A stretch of DNA of 64,000 nucleotides. It comes from Trypanosoma brucei gambiense DAL972. Taxonomy: Eukaryota; Euglenozoa; Kinetoplastea; Trypanosomatida; Trypanosomatidae. The position numbers and the translations under genes are program-made. The notes below the pieces were generated by a model. That model was given only the letters and a program-made list of their open reading frames with translations, made no database searches and was not told the DNA's origin. Shown in pieces: positions 1 to 9,125 of the stretch (the stretch's first letter is position 1; each line of letters begins with the position of its first letter). The stretch lies in contig NC_026744.1 of the NCBI RefSeq assembly GCF_000210295.1, forward strand, positions 1,798,001-1,862,000. Reading direction: 5' to 3'.

Positions 1-3000
1 CTCCGAGCCGGCCTCAGACTTCACGAAGAAGCCGGGGAGTTGGATGCTTCCAGGATAACGCCTGAGCGCCTCTACGTTAATTTGCTTTTTCCCCATACAT
101 TCTTGCATGACACGGATGCCAAGATCGCATATTAAACGAGCCTTTTTGCTTCCGTGATTGTCAAGCTTATCATCCGTCTGTTTGATACGACTAAACAGTT
201 CCATTACGAAACTCGCGCACTGGGCGCTCTGACGGAAAAGTTCGTCAAACAACAGGTGCCATACCCGCTGATATGCGATGAAATGACTATCACTCTCACT
301 CTCGTAAAAAGTGTGATGCGCCATGAAGAGTACCAAAAAGGGTATACTGTACTCAAGAAAGCAACTGAGTGCTTCTCTGCTAGAGAGCGTAGCTCCCGAC
401 TGTGTCTGCCTGGAGCGTAGGTGGTTACCAACTTTGCAAAGGACGTCCCTCAGTTGCTGGTAGTCGCTTTTCGTCTCTTCGGAAATAGCAGTGAGAATGA
501 GGCAGGCCACGTGCCGCATGTCACATCGACCGTTAGTAACATGCCGGAAAACTTTGTGTTGGATGGCGCGTCGTACCGCAGTTTCACTCTCCGCTGAAAG
601 AACCACCGCCACCGCAAGCGCCCTTTCGATGGTTGACGAGGGATGGACAATGAGTTTCAACAACTGCTGGTTGATAGAGCGGCGCCGAAGGCACGCCCTG
701 ATAGACTGCGAATCAAACTCGCCGACTAGTTTGTAAGCGGACAGTAGAGTGTCGAGTACCTCGTTGGTTGAAATGCTGCCATCGCCTTCCGATGGAACGT
801 ACGTTGAAAGGGCTGACAAACATTTCGCGGCCGCATCAACAACCGCGCTGGCAAGCGACATGGAGGGTAGCTCGAGGCACTTCGCTTTCATGTGTGGGGT
901 TTCACTTTCTGAGGATTTGTCGCGCGCAGCGACAAGAAGGTAATTAGTGACAGCGGGCACCAGCGACCCACCCTTTACCGATCGCTGCGCACAAGGGTCT
1001 TTTATGAGTACTGACAGAGCTTTTAGCAAGCACACGGCCCCGTTGTTAATCTCCGCAGCACTGTGACGAATGTGATGAGCCAACGTGTTCGCCAATTCCC
1101 CCACTTTGCAAAACTGCTCCAACCCACGGATCCGCGCGATTGCTATCAGGCAACGCGCCGCTTGCTTGCATACTTTCCCCTGCATTACGGGTGCGACGTC
1201 GTTAAGGAGCGGTCCGCCCGGGCGCTCACACAATGTACACAGGGTTTTAACAAGTCCACAGTTGCGGACAACGGTAGCGGTATCACCGCCTCCCGGGAAA
1301 ATGGCCTGTTTTGATTCCTTTTCTCCATATTGGGACACGTAGCGGGCCCAGTCAGTTATGCAAAACAGCGTAAGTAGCACGTTTGAGGGAGTGGCACAAG
1401 CAGTCACACCCGCACACGCTTTTTCCAGAAGCTCAACAAGCGGCCCAACGCATGCTGGAAGAAATGCTGGTGTGGAACGACAACAAAACAATAGTGCACG
1501 TAGGAGGCCATTGACTTTGCCCTGCAGCGAAGCACATGGTTTTGGGGGTTTGCTTTCACGGCCAAGTCGGCAAATGTCACCCAACCGCGCAAGCAGCTCT
1601 TCTACATCCTCCACTTCAGTGGGGAGCATCATCTGCTTCGACAAGGAGTCCTGAACGAACTTCAGAACATGTTTGTCGACACGTCCCTCCAGCCCACGTA
1701 TGAGACGCTCACGTTCCGTCGCGCACCGAGTGACACCTTCGGAGCAGCAGTTTATGAAAGCTCTCGAAACCCTGTCGTCCTTGGCGAGGAAAAGAGCGTT
1801 CCATTCTCCATGCTGAGAGTGAGATATACCCACAAGAAACTTCAGTATTCGATGTGCTTTGTTGGCCACCTCTTGGCCCTCTGCTGATCTGAGGTCAATG
1901 TTTCGCCCCTCTTCCCGTAGCTGAAAGAGTCGTAGAACACTGAGCCGGACCTGCGCCTTTTTACCCGCAAAAACAAGCAACCTGTCGAAACATTCCGGAC
2001 TCATGTCACCACAAAGTACCGCCAAGCAGTTGGCGTATGTAGGTTCGTGTGACGTTTCTTTTTCGAAGTCGAATATGGGTATGTTTCGACGCTTCCGCTG
2101 CAGACCCTGAAGTTGTGACTGTGTCAACGCGGCGCCACCCTGAGGAGCTGTCTCTCTGGCAACTTTGGGTGGTGGAAGCATCGTTTCGAAAAGGGTCTCC
2201 AGCAGCATCACGCCTCCTTCCCAACTGGGGCACTCCAGCACGGCTTCCGGTATCCATGGATATGATTCCCTTCGGTAGATGATGCATAGATGCTCAACTG
2301 CCACCTGCCGCACTCTGAAGTTCTTATCCGCAATGAGCGGAGCAAGTGTCTCTTGCAGGCGCTCGCCTTTAACAAGCGATGGCGCAGCAGCAACAATTCT
2401 ACCGTACGCGATGACGGCCGCCCGACGGACCTGTGCGTTCACATCAACGAGACGCTGCTCGACATGCTGCACGATCTCACCAGAAATGAGTAAATTTTCC
2501 GTTGTGCCCAACCTCGCTAGTTCTGAACGGACGGCTTCAACAGAAAGCTCCAACATCTCGATGCGCAGCGCGTGCGCAGTGTCTTCGAATCGCTCGAGGA
2601 GGACATTGAAAGTGCTACGGTACACTCGTATGGCGGCCTCATGGGCACCTAAAGCGGTAAAAAATCCACGCAGGAGAAACAAGCGTACCTCATCGTGCAG
2701 GTGCTGGAGATATGGCTCCAACGACGGCACAAGCTGGCAGACAAGATCTACGTGTAGCTCCGTAAGCGCCACCAAAAACTCCATTGCGCGACTAATGTCC
2801 CGAAGTCCCTGAGAACTCGCGTCCTTGTCATTGCCCGTCCCCTTCGCTGAAAGTAGCATGCTGACACCCTCCTTCACCATATCCGTAACAAAATCAGAAA
2901 TCGCGGGCGGAATGACATCCACTTGCCCCAACAGCACACGAGCGGCGATGATGGCGCCCAAAGACTGTCGGCTTGAGGGCTCTTTATTTGCACGTGGGCA

Positions 3001-3792
3001 AATCGTTTCCACACCGCTACCTCCGCGGGCCCTGTTCGCAGCCGCACACCGCAGCAGCGCAGGTGATGCAGTGGCAATCACCTTCAGCAGTGGGGACAGT
3101 TGTTCTCGTGTTATAGCTGTTGTGGTAAGCAAAACATCATTGAGAATCTTCGCCATTTCTGACGCAGTTGTTGTGGTGATAGCGCTGCTGGTGCTTGAGG
3201 TGGAGGCGCCAGGCGCCGGTGTCCCAGACGCGTGCAAAACACTCGCAAACAAATATGTGAGACGTTCATCCAGAGGAAGTTTGCAGGATGGAATGACATG
3301 CACGAAGACGCGTGACACACTCGCACGTTCAATGATATTTTCGCACGTTTTCAGTGGTTTTCCGTCTCGAACAACCTCCACGAAGGGCGCCACAAGGCAA
3401 GTAAGAACGTCATCCGCGCGAGTCCGCCTGAATGGAAGTTGAGTTTCTGCCATTTTGTCAGCAGGACTGTTATGCAATCGTACGAGGTCGGAAAGCAAGC
3501 ACCCAGTAATTTGCTGTACACCGGCTATACTGCTATTCAGATACCGAGGAGAAAGCAGCTCCTCCAAGAATGTTTTGTCCAGAGAAAACGGTGGTTGAAC
3601 ATTTCGAAGGAAGCGGTGGCATTTGAACAGCCACTGAAGCAGCTGCGCGTCAGCCTTCTCTTGAAGTAAGCTCCCAGACAAAATGGATGCATCCTCTTCT
3701 TCAAGCCGTGGTTTCTTCTCTTTTGCTGCTGCTAGCTGAGCCGCGGCATGTCCGCTGCTCCTTTTTGAACGCAATACTTTCCCAAGAGACAT
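1..3792 (-). CDS. PDS5: PDS5-like sister-chromatid cohesion regulator (HEAT repeats), 3' end off window
   Basis: An uninterrupted frame of 1264 codons runs from an ATG at 3792 to the left edge, so the C-terminus is missing. The protein is almost wholly alpha-helical with HEAT-type repeats. An early segment (about residues 95-115) reads ITGCLLSDLVRLHNSPADK, which fits the PDS5 family's A-CCL-D-R-hydrophobic-PE block. Later segments such as RRAAVIAYGRIV and DKNFRVRQVAVEHL are the family's central HEAT repeats. PDS5 binds cohesin in the nucleus and controls its loading, release and maintenance on sister chromatids. The first 40 residues are basic and low in complexity (KVLRSKRSS, KEKKPRLEEED). 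The start is chosen because conserved sequence begins soon after it and no other ATG is near. It is the most downstream gene of the unit here. A different large HEAT protein (condensin or other cohesin accessory) cannot be fully excluded. Confidence 0.75.
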   Translation of the reverse strand, partial: MSLGKVLRSKRSSGHAAAQLAAAKEKKPRLEEEDASILSGSLLQEKADAQLLQWLFKCHRFLRNVQPPFSLDKTFLEELLSPRYLNSSIAGVQQITGCLLSDLVRLHNSPADKMAETQLPFRRTRADDVLTCLVAPFVEVVRDGKPLKTCENIIERASVSRVFVHVIPSCKLPLDERLTYLFASVLHASGTPAPGASTSSTSSAITTTTASEMAKILNDVLLTTTAITREQLSPLLKVIATASPALLRCAAANRARGGSGVETICPRANKEPSSRQSLGAIIAARVLLGQVDVIPPAISDFVTDMVKEGVSMLLSAKGTGNDKDASSQGLRDISRAMEFLVALTELHVDLVCQLVPSLEPYLQHLHDEVRLFLLRGFFTALGAHEAAIRVYRSTFNVLLERFEDTAHALRIEMLELSVEAVRSELARLGTTENLLISGEIVQHVEQRLVDVNAQVRRAAVIAYGRIVAAAPSLVKGERLQETLAPLIADKNFRVRQVAVEHLCIIYRRESYPWIPEAVLECPSWEGGVMLLETLFETMLPPPKVARETAPQGGAALTQSQLQGLQRKRRNIPIFDFEKETSHEPTYANCLAVLCGDMSPECFDRLLVFAGKKAQVRLSVLRLFQLREEGRNIDLRSAEGQEVANKAHRILKFLVGISHSQHGEWNALFLAKDDRVSRAFINCCSEGVTRCATERERLIRGLEGRVDKHVLKFVQDSLSKQMMLPTEVEDVEELLARLGDICRLGRESKPPKPCASLQGKVNGLLRALLFCCRSTPAFLPACVGPLVELLEKACAGVTACATPSNVLLTLFCITDWARYVSQYGEKESKQAIFPGGGDTATVVRNCGLVKTLCTLCERPGGPLLNDVAPVMQGKVCKQAARCLIAIARIRGLEQFCKVGELANTLAHHIRHSAAEINNGAVCLLKALSVLIKDPCAQRSVKGGSLVPAVTNYLLVAARDKSSESETPHMKAKCLELPSMSLASAVVDAAAKCLSALSTYVPSEGDGSISTNEVLDTLLSAYKLVGEFDSQSIRACLRRRSINQQLLKLIVHPSSTIERALAVAVVLSAESETAVRRAIQHKVFRHVTNGRCDMRHVACLILTAISEETKSDYQQLRDVLCKVGNHLRSRQTQSGATLSSREALSCFLEYSIPFLVLFMAHHTFYESESDSHFIAYQRVWHLLFDELFRQSAQCASFVMELFSRIKQTDDKLDNHGSKKARLICDLGIRVMQECMGKKQINVEALRRYPGSIQLPGFFVKSEAGSE

Positions 3793-5339
3793 TCCGCTAA
3801 AAAAAAAATGTTTACACCTCTTCGGATGCTCCTTTGTTTGGCTTTCACTACCTCTTCTCCTAAAGCTGTTTCTTTGTGCAGGTGTTTCCGTATCCCTTCT
3901 TGTCCCTGTTCCAAGTGTAGAACTGCTGCTGCTTTGATTTTCTCTCCTCAAAGCGGATTTTCCTTTTGATGGAACGATTTACACAATGCAATGCGCTGTC
4001 TGCTGCAAATAAACAGGGAAATCAGGGTTAGTAAAGGGCATCACAGAAACAAGAAAGAACGTAAGGAGAAATTGGAAAGAGAACACAGGCGAGTCCAGCG
4101 GGGCCGTACACGTTAGCCTGAAGTCAGTCATACGCTACTGCGTAGAACCCGCAGCGAATACATTCACTTTTATTACGAGGCGACCATCCGCCCAACGCGC
4201 TGACAGGAAGATCATTAATAATAATATGGTATTGCACGAAAGACTCGATCTTATCCATTATTCGGGGTGACGGAAGTAAAGGGGCAAATGAATCCCCAGC
4301 CCGTAGACCCATGACTGAAACATGTAAAAGTTTTTTTTTTTTGAAACAAAAAAGACGGGGTAAAAAGGGGTAACAGCAGCAAAAACACTGGACTGAGTGA
4401 CGTGGCTCATCATAGGGATGGAAACAAAAAACACACGTCCCCCCTCCGCTCCTTGTTTCATCTTCCTCCCCGACATAATTCTTCATCTTTATGCTCTCGT
4501 TTGCCTGTTAGCAACCCCCACTGTTCGATTTGCTTCCTTCACATTTTAATGTTTCATCCCACTAATTCCCACACGAAAGCATTGGTCTCATTGACATACA
4601 CCAACCCCACACAAATGCTAAACCTCTCTCATTCAAATACATTTGTATATGTATGCATACGTGTGCGTGCACGCTTTCGTATGATTGTGTGCATACTTGT
4701 TGTGGAGCCCCGGAGTAACTCTGTTTTCCTTATGGGCTGGCGCGGTATCGCTTGCTCCCCGCTCCGAGGCGACATAAAAAAGCACAAAGAAAAATGAGAA
4801 AAGGCATGGTGAAAATATACTACAAAACTCCAAAACTTATGTTACCTTCCCCACACAAACACAGACGCGCACACACACATATATGCCATTCCTTCGCTTT
4901 ATGTCTTGCGGCATATTCGCTCCTCACCTCGCAATATCTTTTGGGGGTTCTTAAAGTCTATGAAACTCACAGCATCGTATCCGCTTCCTTTCTACAGCCT
5001 TTCGTCCTCTTCCTTTACCTTCACCCACCTTCATGAACTCTTTTGGGTTTCTCTTTTGTCACTTTTCCTGCTGATGAGACCTGAATGGAGGGCAGTCGCG
5101 AAATAACAATAATTATAACGGGTGAATACATAAGTAAGAGCAGACCCCAAGGACACACACACATACACGGAACCTCGCGGCGTCGTTCCTCGATTATTAC
5201 GTCTTCACTCACCCACCCAGTCATCGATATTTGACTAGTACCGTCTTGTGGTTGGAAAGCTTAACGCTCTCTCATCGCATGACTGAACTTGAGGCAACTC
5301 GCTTCGCTTCCGGTATTCAGCAGCCCAAATGATGTGGTG
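3793..5339. other. Intergenic: PDS5-like 5' flank and 3' UTR of the 1261-aa gene
   Basis: No convincing gene is present. The right part should be the 3' UTR of the gene at 5340..9125 and the left part the 5' flank of the PDS5-like gene. It holds a T10/AG acceptor, mixed AT-rich sequence and short CA/TA runs near 4869-4883 and 5154-5167. Short open frames here are unlike coding sequence. Confidence 0.7.
3797..3808 (-). promoter_or_regulatory. Candidate spliced-leader acceptor of the PDS5-like gene
   Basis: On the minus strand a run of ten T (3799-3808) is followed directly by AG (3797-3798), leaving only four bases before the ATG at 3792. The sequence just upstream is purine-rich, so this is the nearest plausible acceptor. 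A second candidate with a better pyrimidine context, ending TTTGCAG, has its AG at 4003-4004 and would give a leader of about 210 nt. Which is used cannot be told from sequence. Confidence 0.45.
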
Positions 5340-8300
5340 TCAAAAAGACCACTGCGCAGTGGGGAATCTCAACCCTTCCTCACTGCGTGACTGAGTTTCA
5401 GACGGCTCACCACCAATACTTGAAGGCCCAAATGACTTGATGCCAAATAAACCAATACCCGGTGAAGTGCTGAGATTCGCTATGGGTGTTGATACATATG
5501 TGTAGCGCGGTTTCTCGGGGAAGGCGCAACCTGCAGTCATCGAACTGCTCCCAGAATAGGGAACAGAAGGGGAGCTGGTCTGAGGTGACAAACGTAGCAG
5601 TGGATCACTCGGTACACCATTAGGTGTGAAACCAGCATGTGGCACCGCGCCGCTTGCCGGCTGCGCTGATATTGGGGGTGTTGGGGTATACGGGGCGGCA
5701 TTGGCGTCAAGCGAAAAACGTGACGTGGAATCGGGGGCACCAAAAACTGCTGTGACGGTAAATCCACCGTTGCTTGTGGGGCTACTCCTGTCTGTAATGG
5801 GTGCATCGTCACTAACCTCGCACGTGAGTTGTGAAATATCAATCGGGTGTTGGTGCCGCTGTGAAGGCGGAGGTGAGGATGCATCACAAGTGACTGCCAG
5901 AGAGCTGAGAGCATTTCCGCCGTTGTTATTTGCCAGCATCGTAGTAAACGGCGGACGCTTCGAGTATAATTCCCACGATAGATCCATGGCAAGACAACCT
6001 GTCGCGGGGGGCGCAAAGCTGCTACCCCCACCCACCGTGCCCGCCGATCGCGGCAACGGAACGGACACCCCCGCACCGTTTATGGAGCTGCCGGTTACGC
6101 CAACTGGGCTAACTGCACGTGTCCCCGTTGTTCCTTGTTCAGCAGGATGGAGTTGGGGTGTGAGGTTGGTAGAGGGAGGCGTGCCCGCGGATGCGTCCAG
6201 AGCCGAGTCCTTCGTTGCTGCGAACACAAGAAAAGACTGGACATCGTCGATAGCCAGCTTGTCGTGGCGCGTTGCCGTCAGCCCCGGTATGTTCAGAGCC
6301 ACCGGCATGTCTGCACCTCGATGTTGCCCAAACCCTTCCCACTCCTTTTTGCGTTCCACCAGGGCCTTCTTGTCTTTCTCAATGCTCGACAAAGTTTCAC
6401 ACAAACTTTTGAATTGGCGTCGGAGCTCCTCTAGCTTGCGGTTGTCCTCCTCAATTTGATTCTGGAGTCTCTGCACATTTTCTTCCTCTTTGGCCTTTTC
6501 TTTTGACAGTTTTGCAACTTGGGTGCGATTGGCGGCAACCGTTTGAGTTAATGAGTTCAACTCGCGCTGCAGTTCCGGGTTGGGTCCAACCTTTGCAAGA
6601 AGCGCCTTACGTTCACGTTCTTTCTTCTTCTGTACGGCCTTCTGACAACCCCTGTTGTAGTCATCCATCAGCTGGCGGTGAGCGTTGACACACATTTTAT
6701 TGAGAGCCTCACGTTCCTGAGTTTCGAGTTTTTCAAGCTTTTGAACGGCCTTCTCTACCTCCTTTCGGCGTTTCCCCTCCGCTGCCGAGGTTCCCGTCAG
6801 TTCTGCCGAGTTTACTTGATGTGAACCCGAGACACCCTTTCCGCTGTTGGTGTTGCTGGTGGTCTTTTTACTTCCGCTGTCAGCAAAGGGAGTTCCATCG
6901 AGGTTAAGCAAGTTAAGGGCAAACTGGAATGTGAGGCGGTCTTCTGCGGAATTGTAGAGTCTGTAGTCACGCTGTGCATTGGCCTGGCTGCGCAAGGCGA
7001 CGGTGAGCTGAACAAAGTTGTCGTAACCAACCAGCTCACCTGGCGCAGCCTCTACTTCCTTTTCCAGGAACAGTACCGGACGTTCCTTGAGGGCATTTTG
7101 ACTTGATAAATCCTCTCCATTCCCCTCACTGCCGTTGTTGTTGTTGTTGTTGTTGTTGTTTTTGTTGTTCCTCCGCTTCCTCTTTGGGTCCTGCGACCGA
7201 ATCACCATACGGGCACGCAGAGGACCACTATGACGATGCCACACGTGGAAAGTCAGCTCATTGTCACATAGCATTAATATAGCTTGCCATCTTATTTTTT
7301 TGCAGCTGAATTGGTTGCTTATCAGGCGATGTAGCGGTAGCTCCTCCAGAAGTTCAGCATTGTCAACAGTACAGGTGTAGCGGCCAGGAGCATGTTCGTG
7401 AATCTGCATCTGTGGCATCAACGGGCACTTAGTAACGGGAGGAAAGCCGCGGCACATAGGGTAGAAGTGACTGCTTATTTTTTCCGCAAGGCACTCAGCC
7501 CTCACATTGAAGTCAAGGGATTCCTTCCCTGCACAATCGGTGGAAATGGAAAGCTCTCGGCAGATATCCTCCAACAGGGGCAAGGGAAGCGGGGAAAAAT
7601 ACATGAAGACGGCGAGGGCGGAAGCCGCCATGCAAACGACATCTTTCTGGCAGTCGCAATCCTTGTAGCCGAAGGCATGTGAGAAATATTCCAACTTCTT
7701 GCCTCCCAACGATTTAATTTGCCTCCTCAGATATAATAGCTTCTCCATCCGCTCCTCTTCACGAATTCCTGAGGACGTGGTTACGCCGTTAGCATTGTTG
7801 CCACTCCCACCTGCGATGCTTCCTTCCCTGCCGCTCTCAAGGGATGCGGTGTTGACACTCACATTACACTTGCCTCGCCGTTGTTTGCTGTTTGGTGGTT
7901 CGGACGACGACGATGCGAACCCGCGTTGGTCCATGCGATCTGATGTGGCTAGGCAAATTGAAACAGTGAGAGAGCAAATCCTGCTCGCAATGCCCACGCG
8001 ACAGGCATCTTCCCCATATTCTTCCCCTCCAACTCCCCAGTACTTCGCTGCCGGTCGCAGTGTGCTTGCGCTTAGCGGCGCCAACTTGTTAACAATTGCG
8101 CTGTGCTCATCGGTATCGTCGAGATACGAAAGCTGAGAATCGCCGCCACTCTCGCTGCTCCCTGCGTAAAGCACGTCCCCATCTTCATCCCCATCGTCGG
8201 CAGATTGGTCCCTTGCGGTAAAGGATTGGCAGCACACCTTGAGGTCCCTTTCAGTGAGCAAAAGGTATGGCGGAAGAGACACGTCGCCTTCGCCCCCCCT

Positions 8301-9125
8301 GCGTGCAAGAAATGGAAGGTCTGAAGTAAGAATGGGGCAATGATCCCCTTTAGGTACCACCAAGCCATTTGTACACGACGAGGCCGAGTTCACTATCATC
8401 TCCAGGGTGTGAGAACCGCCATTCTCGGTGGCTTCCACCCCACCCGTGTTTTCTAGTGAGGCCCGTGTCTCTTCGTCGACCTCCCGATCAACAGAGTGAA
8501 TGAGGGACACATTCGTGCAACTTCCTGCTTCAAACTTTCCCGCAATAAACGTTCCCTTCAGGCTCGCGTATTCTACTGCTGCCCTCTTCGAGTTACACCG
8601 CGAAGAATCGATCCCGCTTGGGTTCGCGGCACAAGTGGCCTCTTGGTTGGAAGCAGACGTGGCAACGCTGCCCCTGTTGCTACTTTTCTCTTCGCTTCCA
8701 CTGGAAGTGCGAGGTGAGAAGTCCCCCGGATGTGCAGAGGCCGCTGTGGCTGGAACTGGGCCAACAATACCCCTGCGCCGCTTTTTACTCGGAAGGGAGC
8801 TCACCTTATTATTTTGAACGTGTTCCGTTGAGCTAACAACTGACGAGGCACCACTCTCACTCTGGCAGCCCGCAGAGTGGGTCGATACTCCCCGCAGCGA
8901 ACTTCCTTTGCCCCCGCGCAGTAAGTTAAGTGCATATGCTGTATTGGCATCACATGAGGTAGTGGGGCCACTAGAGCCACAATCCTCGCTGGTATCCTTA
9001 TTCAGAGGTCGTCCCTTTTTATCCGTCACCGCGGGTTTCGGCTGTGAGTAATTGCCCATGCGCGCCCCCAAGTGGGAAACGTCCCCACCGCAGGTGGTTT
9101 TCCCATTGCGCGGCACGGACTCCAT
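5340..9125 (-). CDS. 1261-aa low-complexity protein with possible MATH-like region and coiled coil
   Basis: I do not recognise the family. Residues 1 to about 440 are Ser/Gly/Asn/Glu-rich with basic patches such as KKRRRG. A more conserved, folded-looking region lies at about 490-740. Its second half has spaced W, L, hydrophobic strands and a GYDNF motif, faintly like a MATH/TRAF beta-sandwich, interrupted by KRKRR and nine Asn (near 655). Residues about 780-930 form a strong coiled coil rich in K, E and Q. The C-terminal 330 residues are Ser/Thr/Pro-rich. The frame stays open upstream to an ATG at 9320, but a C13 tract and AG (9151-9152) lie between the two, so 9125 is preferred. A scaffold or RNA-granule role is possible but only inferred. 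The long flanks resemble those of post-transcriptional regulators. Confidence 0.8.
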   Translation of the reverse strand: MESVPRNGKTTCGGDVSHLGARMGNYSQPKPAVTDKKGRPLNKDTSEDCGSSGPTTSCDANTAYALNLLRGGKGSSLRGVSTHSAGCQSESGASSVVSSTEHVQNNKVSSLPSKKRRRGIVGPVPATAASAHPGDFSPRTSSGSEEKSSNRGSVATSASNQEATCAANPSGIDSSRCNSKRAAVEYASLKGTFIAGKFEAGSCTNVSLIHSVDREVDEETRASLENTGGVEATENGGSHTLEMIVNSASSCTNGLVVPKGDHCPILTSDLPFLARRGGEGDVSLPPYLLLTERDLKVCCQSFTARDQSADDGDEDGDVLYAGSSESGGDSQLSYLDDTDEHSAIVNKLAPLSASTLRPAAKYWGVGGEEYGEDACRVGIASRICSLTVSICLATSDRMDQRGFASSSSEPPNSKQRRGKCNVSVNTASLESGREGSIAGGSGNNANGVTTSSGIREEERMEKLLYLRRQIKSLGGKKLEYFSHAFGYKDCDCQKDVVCMAASALAVFMYFSPLPLPLLEDICRELSISTDCAGKESLDFNVRAECLAEKISSHFYPMCRGFPPVTKCPLMPQMQIHEHAPGRYTCTVDNAELLEELPLHRLISNQFSCKKIRWQAILMLCDNELTFHVWHRHSGPLRARMVIRSQDPKRKRRNNKNNNNNNNNNGSEGNGEDLSSQNALKERPVLFLEKEVEAAPGELVGYDNFVQLTVALRSQANAQRDYRLYNSAEDRLTFQFALNLLNLDGTPFADSGSKKTTSNTNSGKGVSGSHQVNSAELTGTSAAEGKRRKEVEKAVQKLEKLETQEREALNKMCVNAHRQLMDDYNRGCQKAVQKKKERERKALLAKVGPNPELQRELNSLTQTVAANRTQVAKLSKEKAKEEENVQRLQNQIEEDNRKLEELRRQFKSLCETLSSIEKDKKALVERKKEWEGFGQHRGADMPVALNIPGLTATRHDKLAIDDVQSFLVFAATKDSALDASAGTPPSTNLTPQLHPAEQGTTGTRAVSPVGVTGSSINGAGVSVPLPRSAGTVGGGSSFAPPATGCLAMDLSWELYSKRPPFTTMLANNNGGNALSSLAVTCDASSPPPSQRHQHPIDISQLTCEVSDDAPITDRSSPTSNGGFTVTAVFGAPDSTSRFSLDANAAPYTPTPPISAQPASGAVPHAGFTPNGVPSDPLLRLSPQTSSPSVPYSGSSSMTAGCAFPEKPRYTYVSTPIANLSTSPGIGLFGIKSFGPSSIGGEPSETQSRSEEGLRFPTAQWSF
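7134..7160 (-). repeat. AAC/AAT trinucleotide run encoding poly-Asn
   Basis: A GTT-type microsatellite on the plus strand is read on the minus strand as about nine consecutive Asn codons inside the 1261-aa protein, next to a basic KRKRR patch. Such runs are prone to change in length between strains. Confidence 0.85.

Noticed and set aside
154..3442. Many plus-strand frames of 60-205 codons across the PDS5-like gene
   Set aside because: They lie opposite one continuous 1264-codon minus frame with clear HEAT repeats; they are shadows, several starting with GTG.
5626..6459. 277-codon plus-strand frame
   Set aside because: It is opposite the low-complexity/coiled-coil part of the 1261-aa gene; GC-rich Ser/Pro codons leave the complement open.
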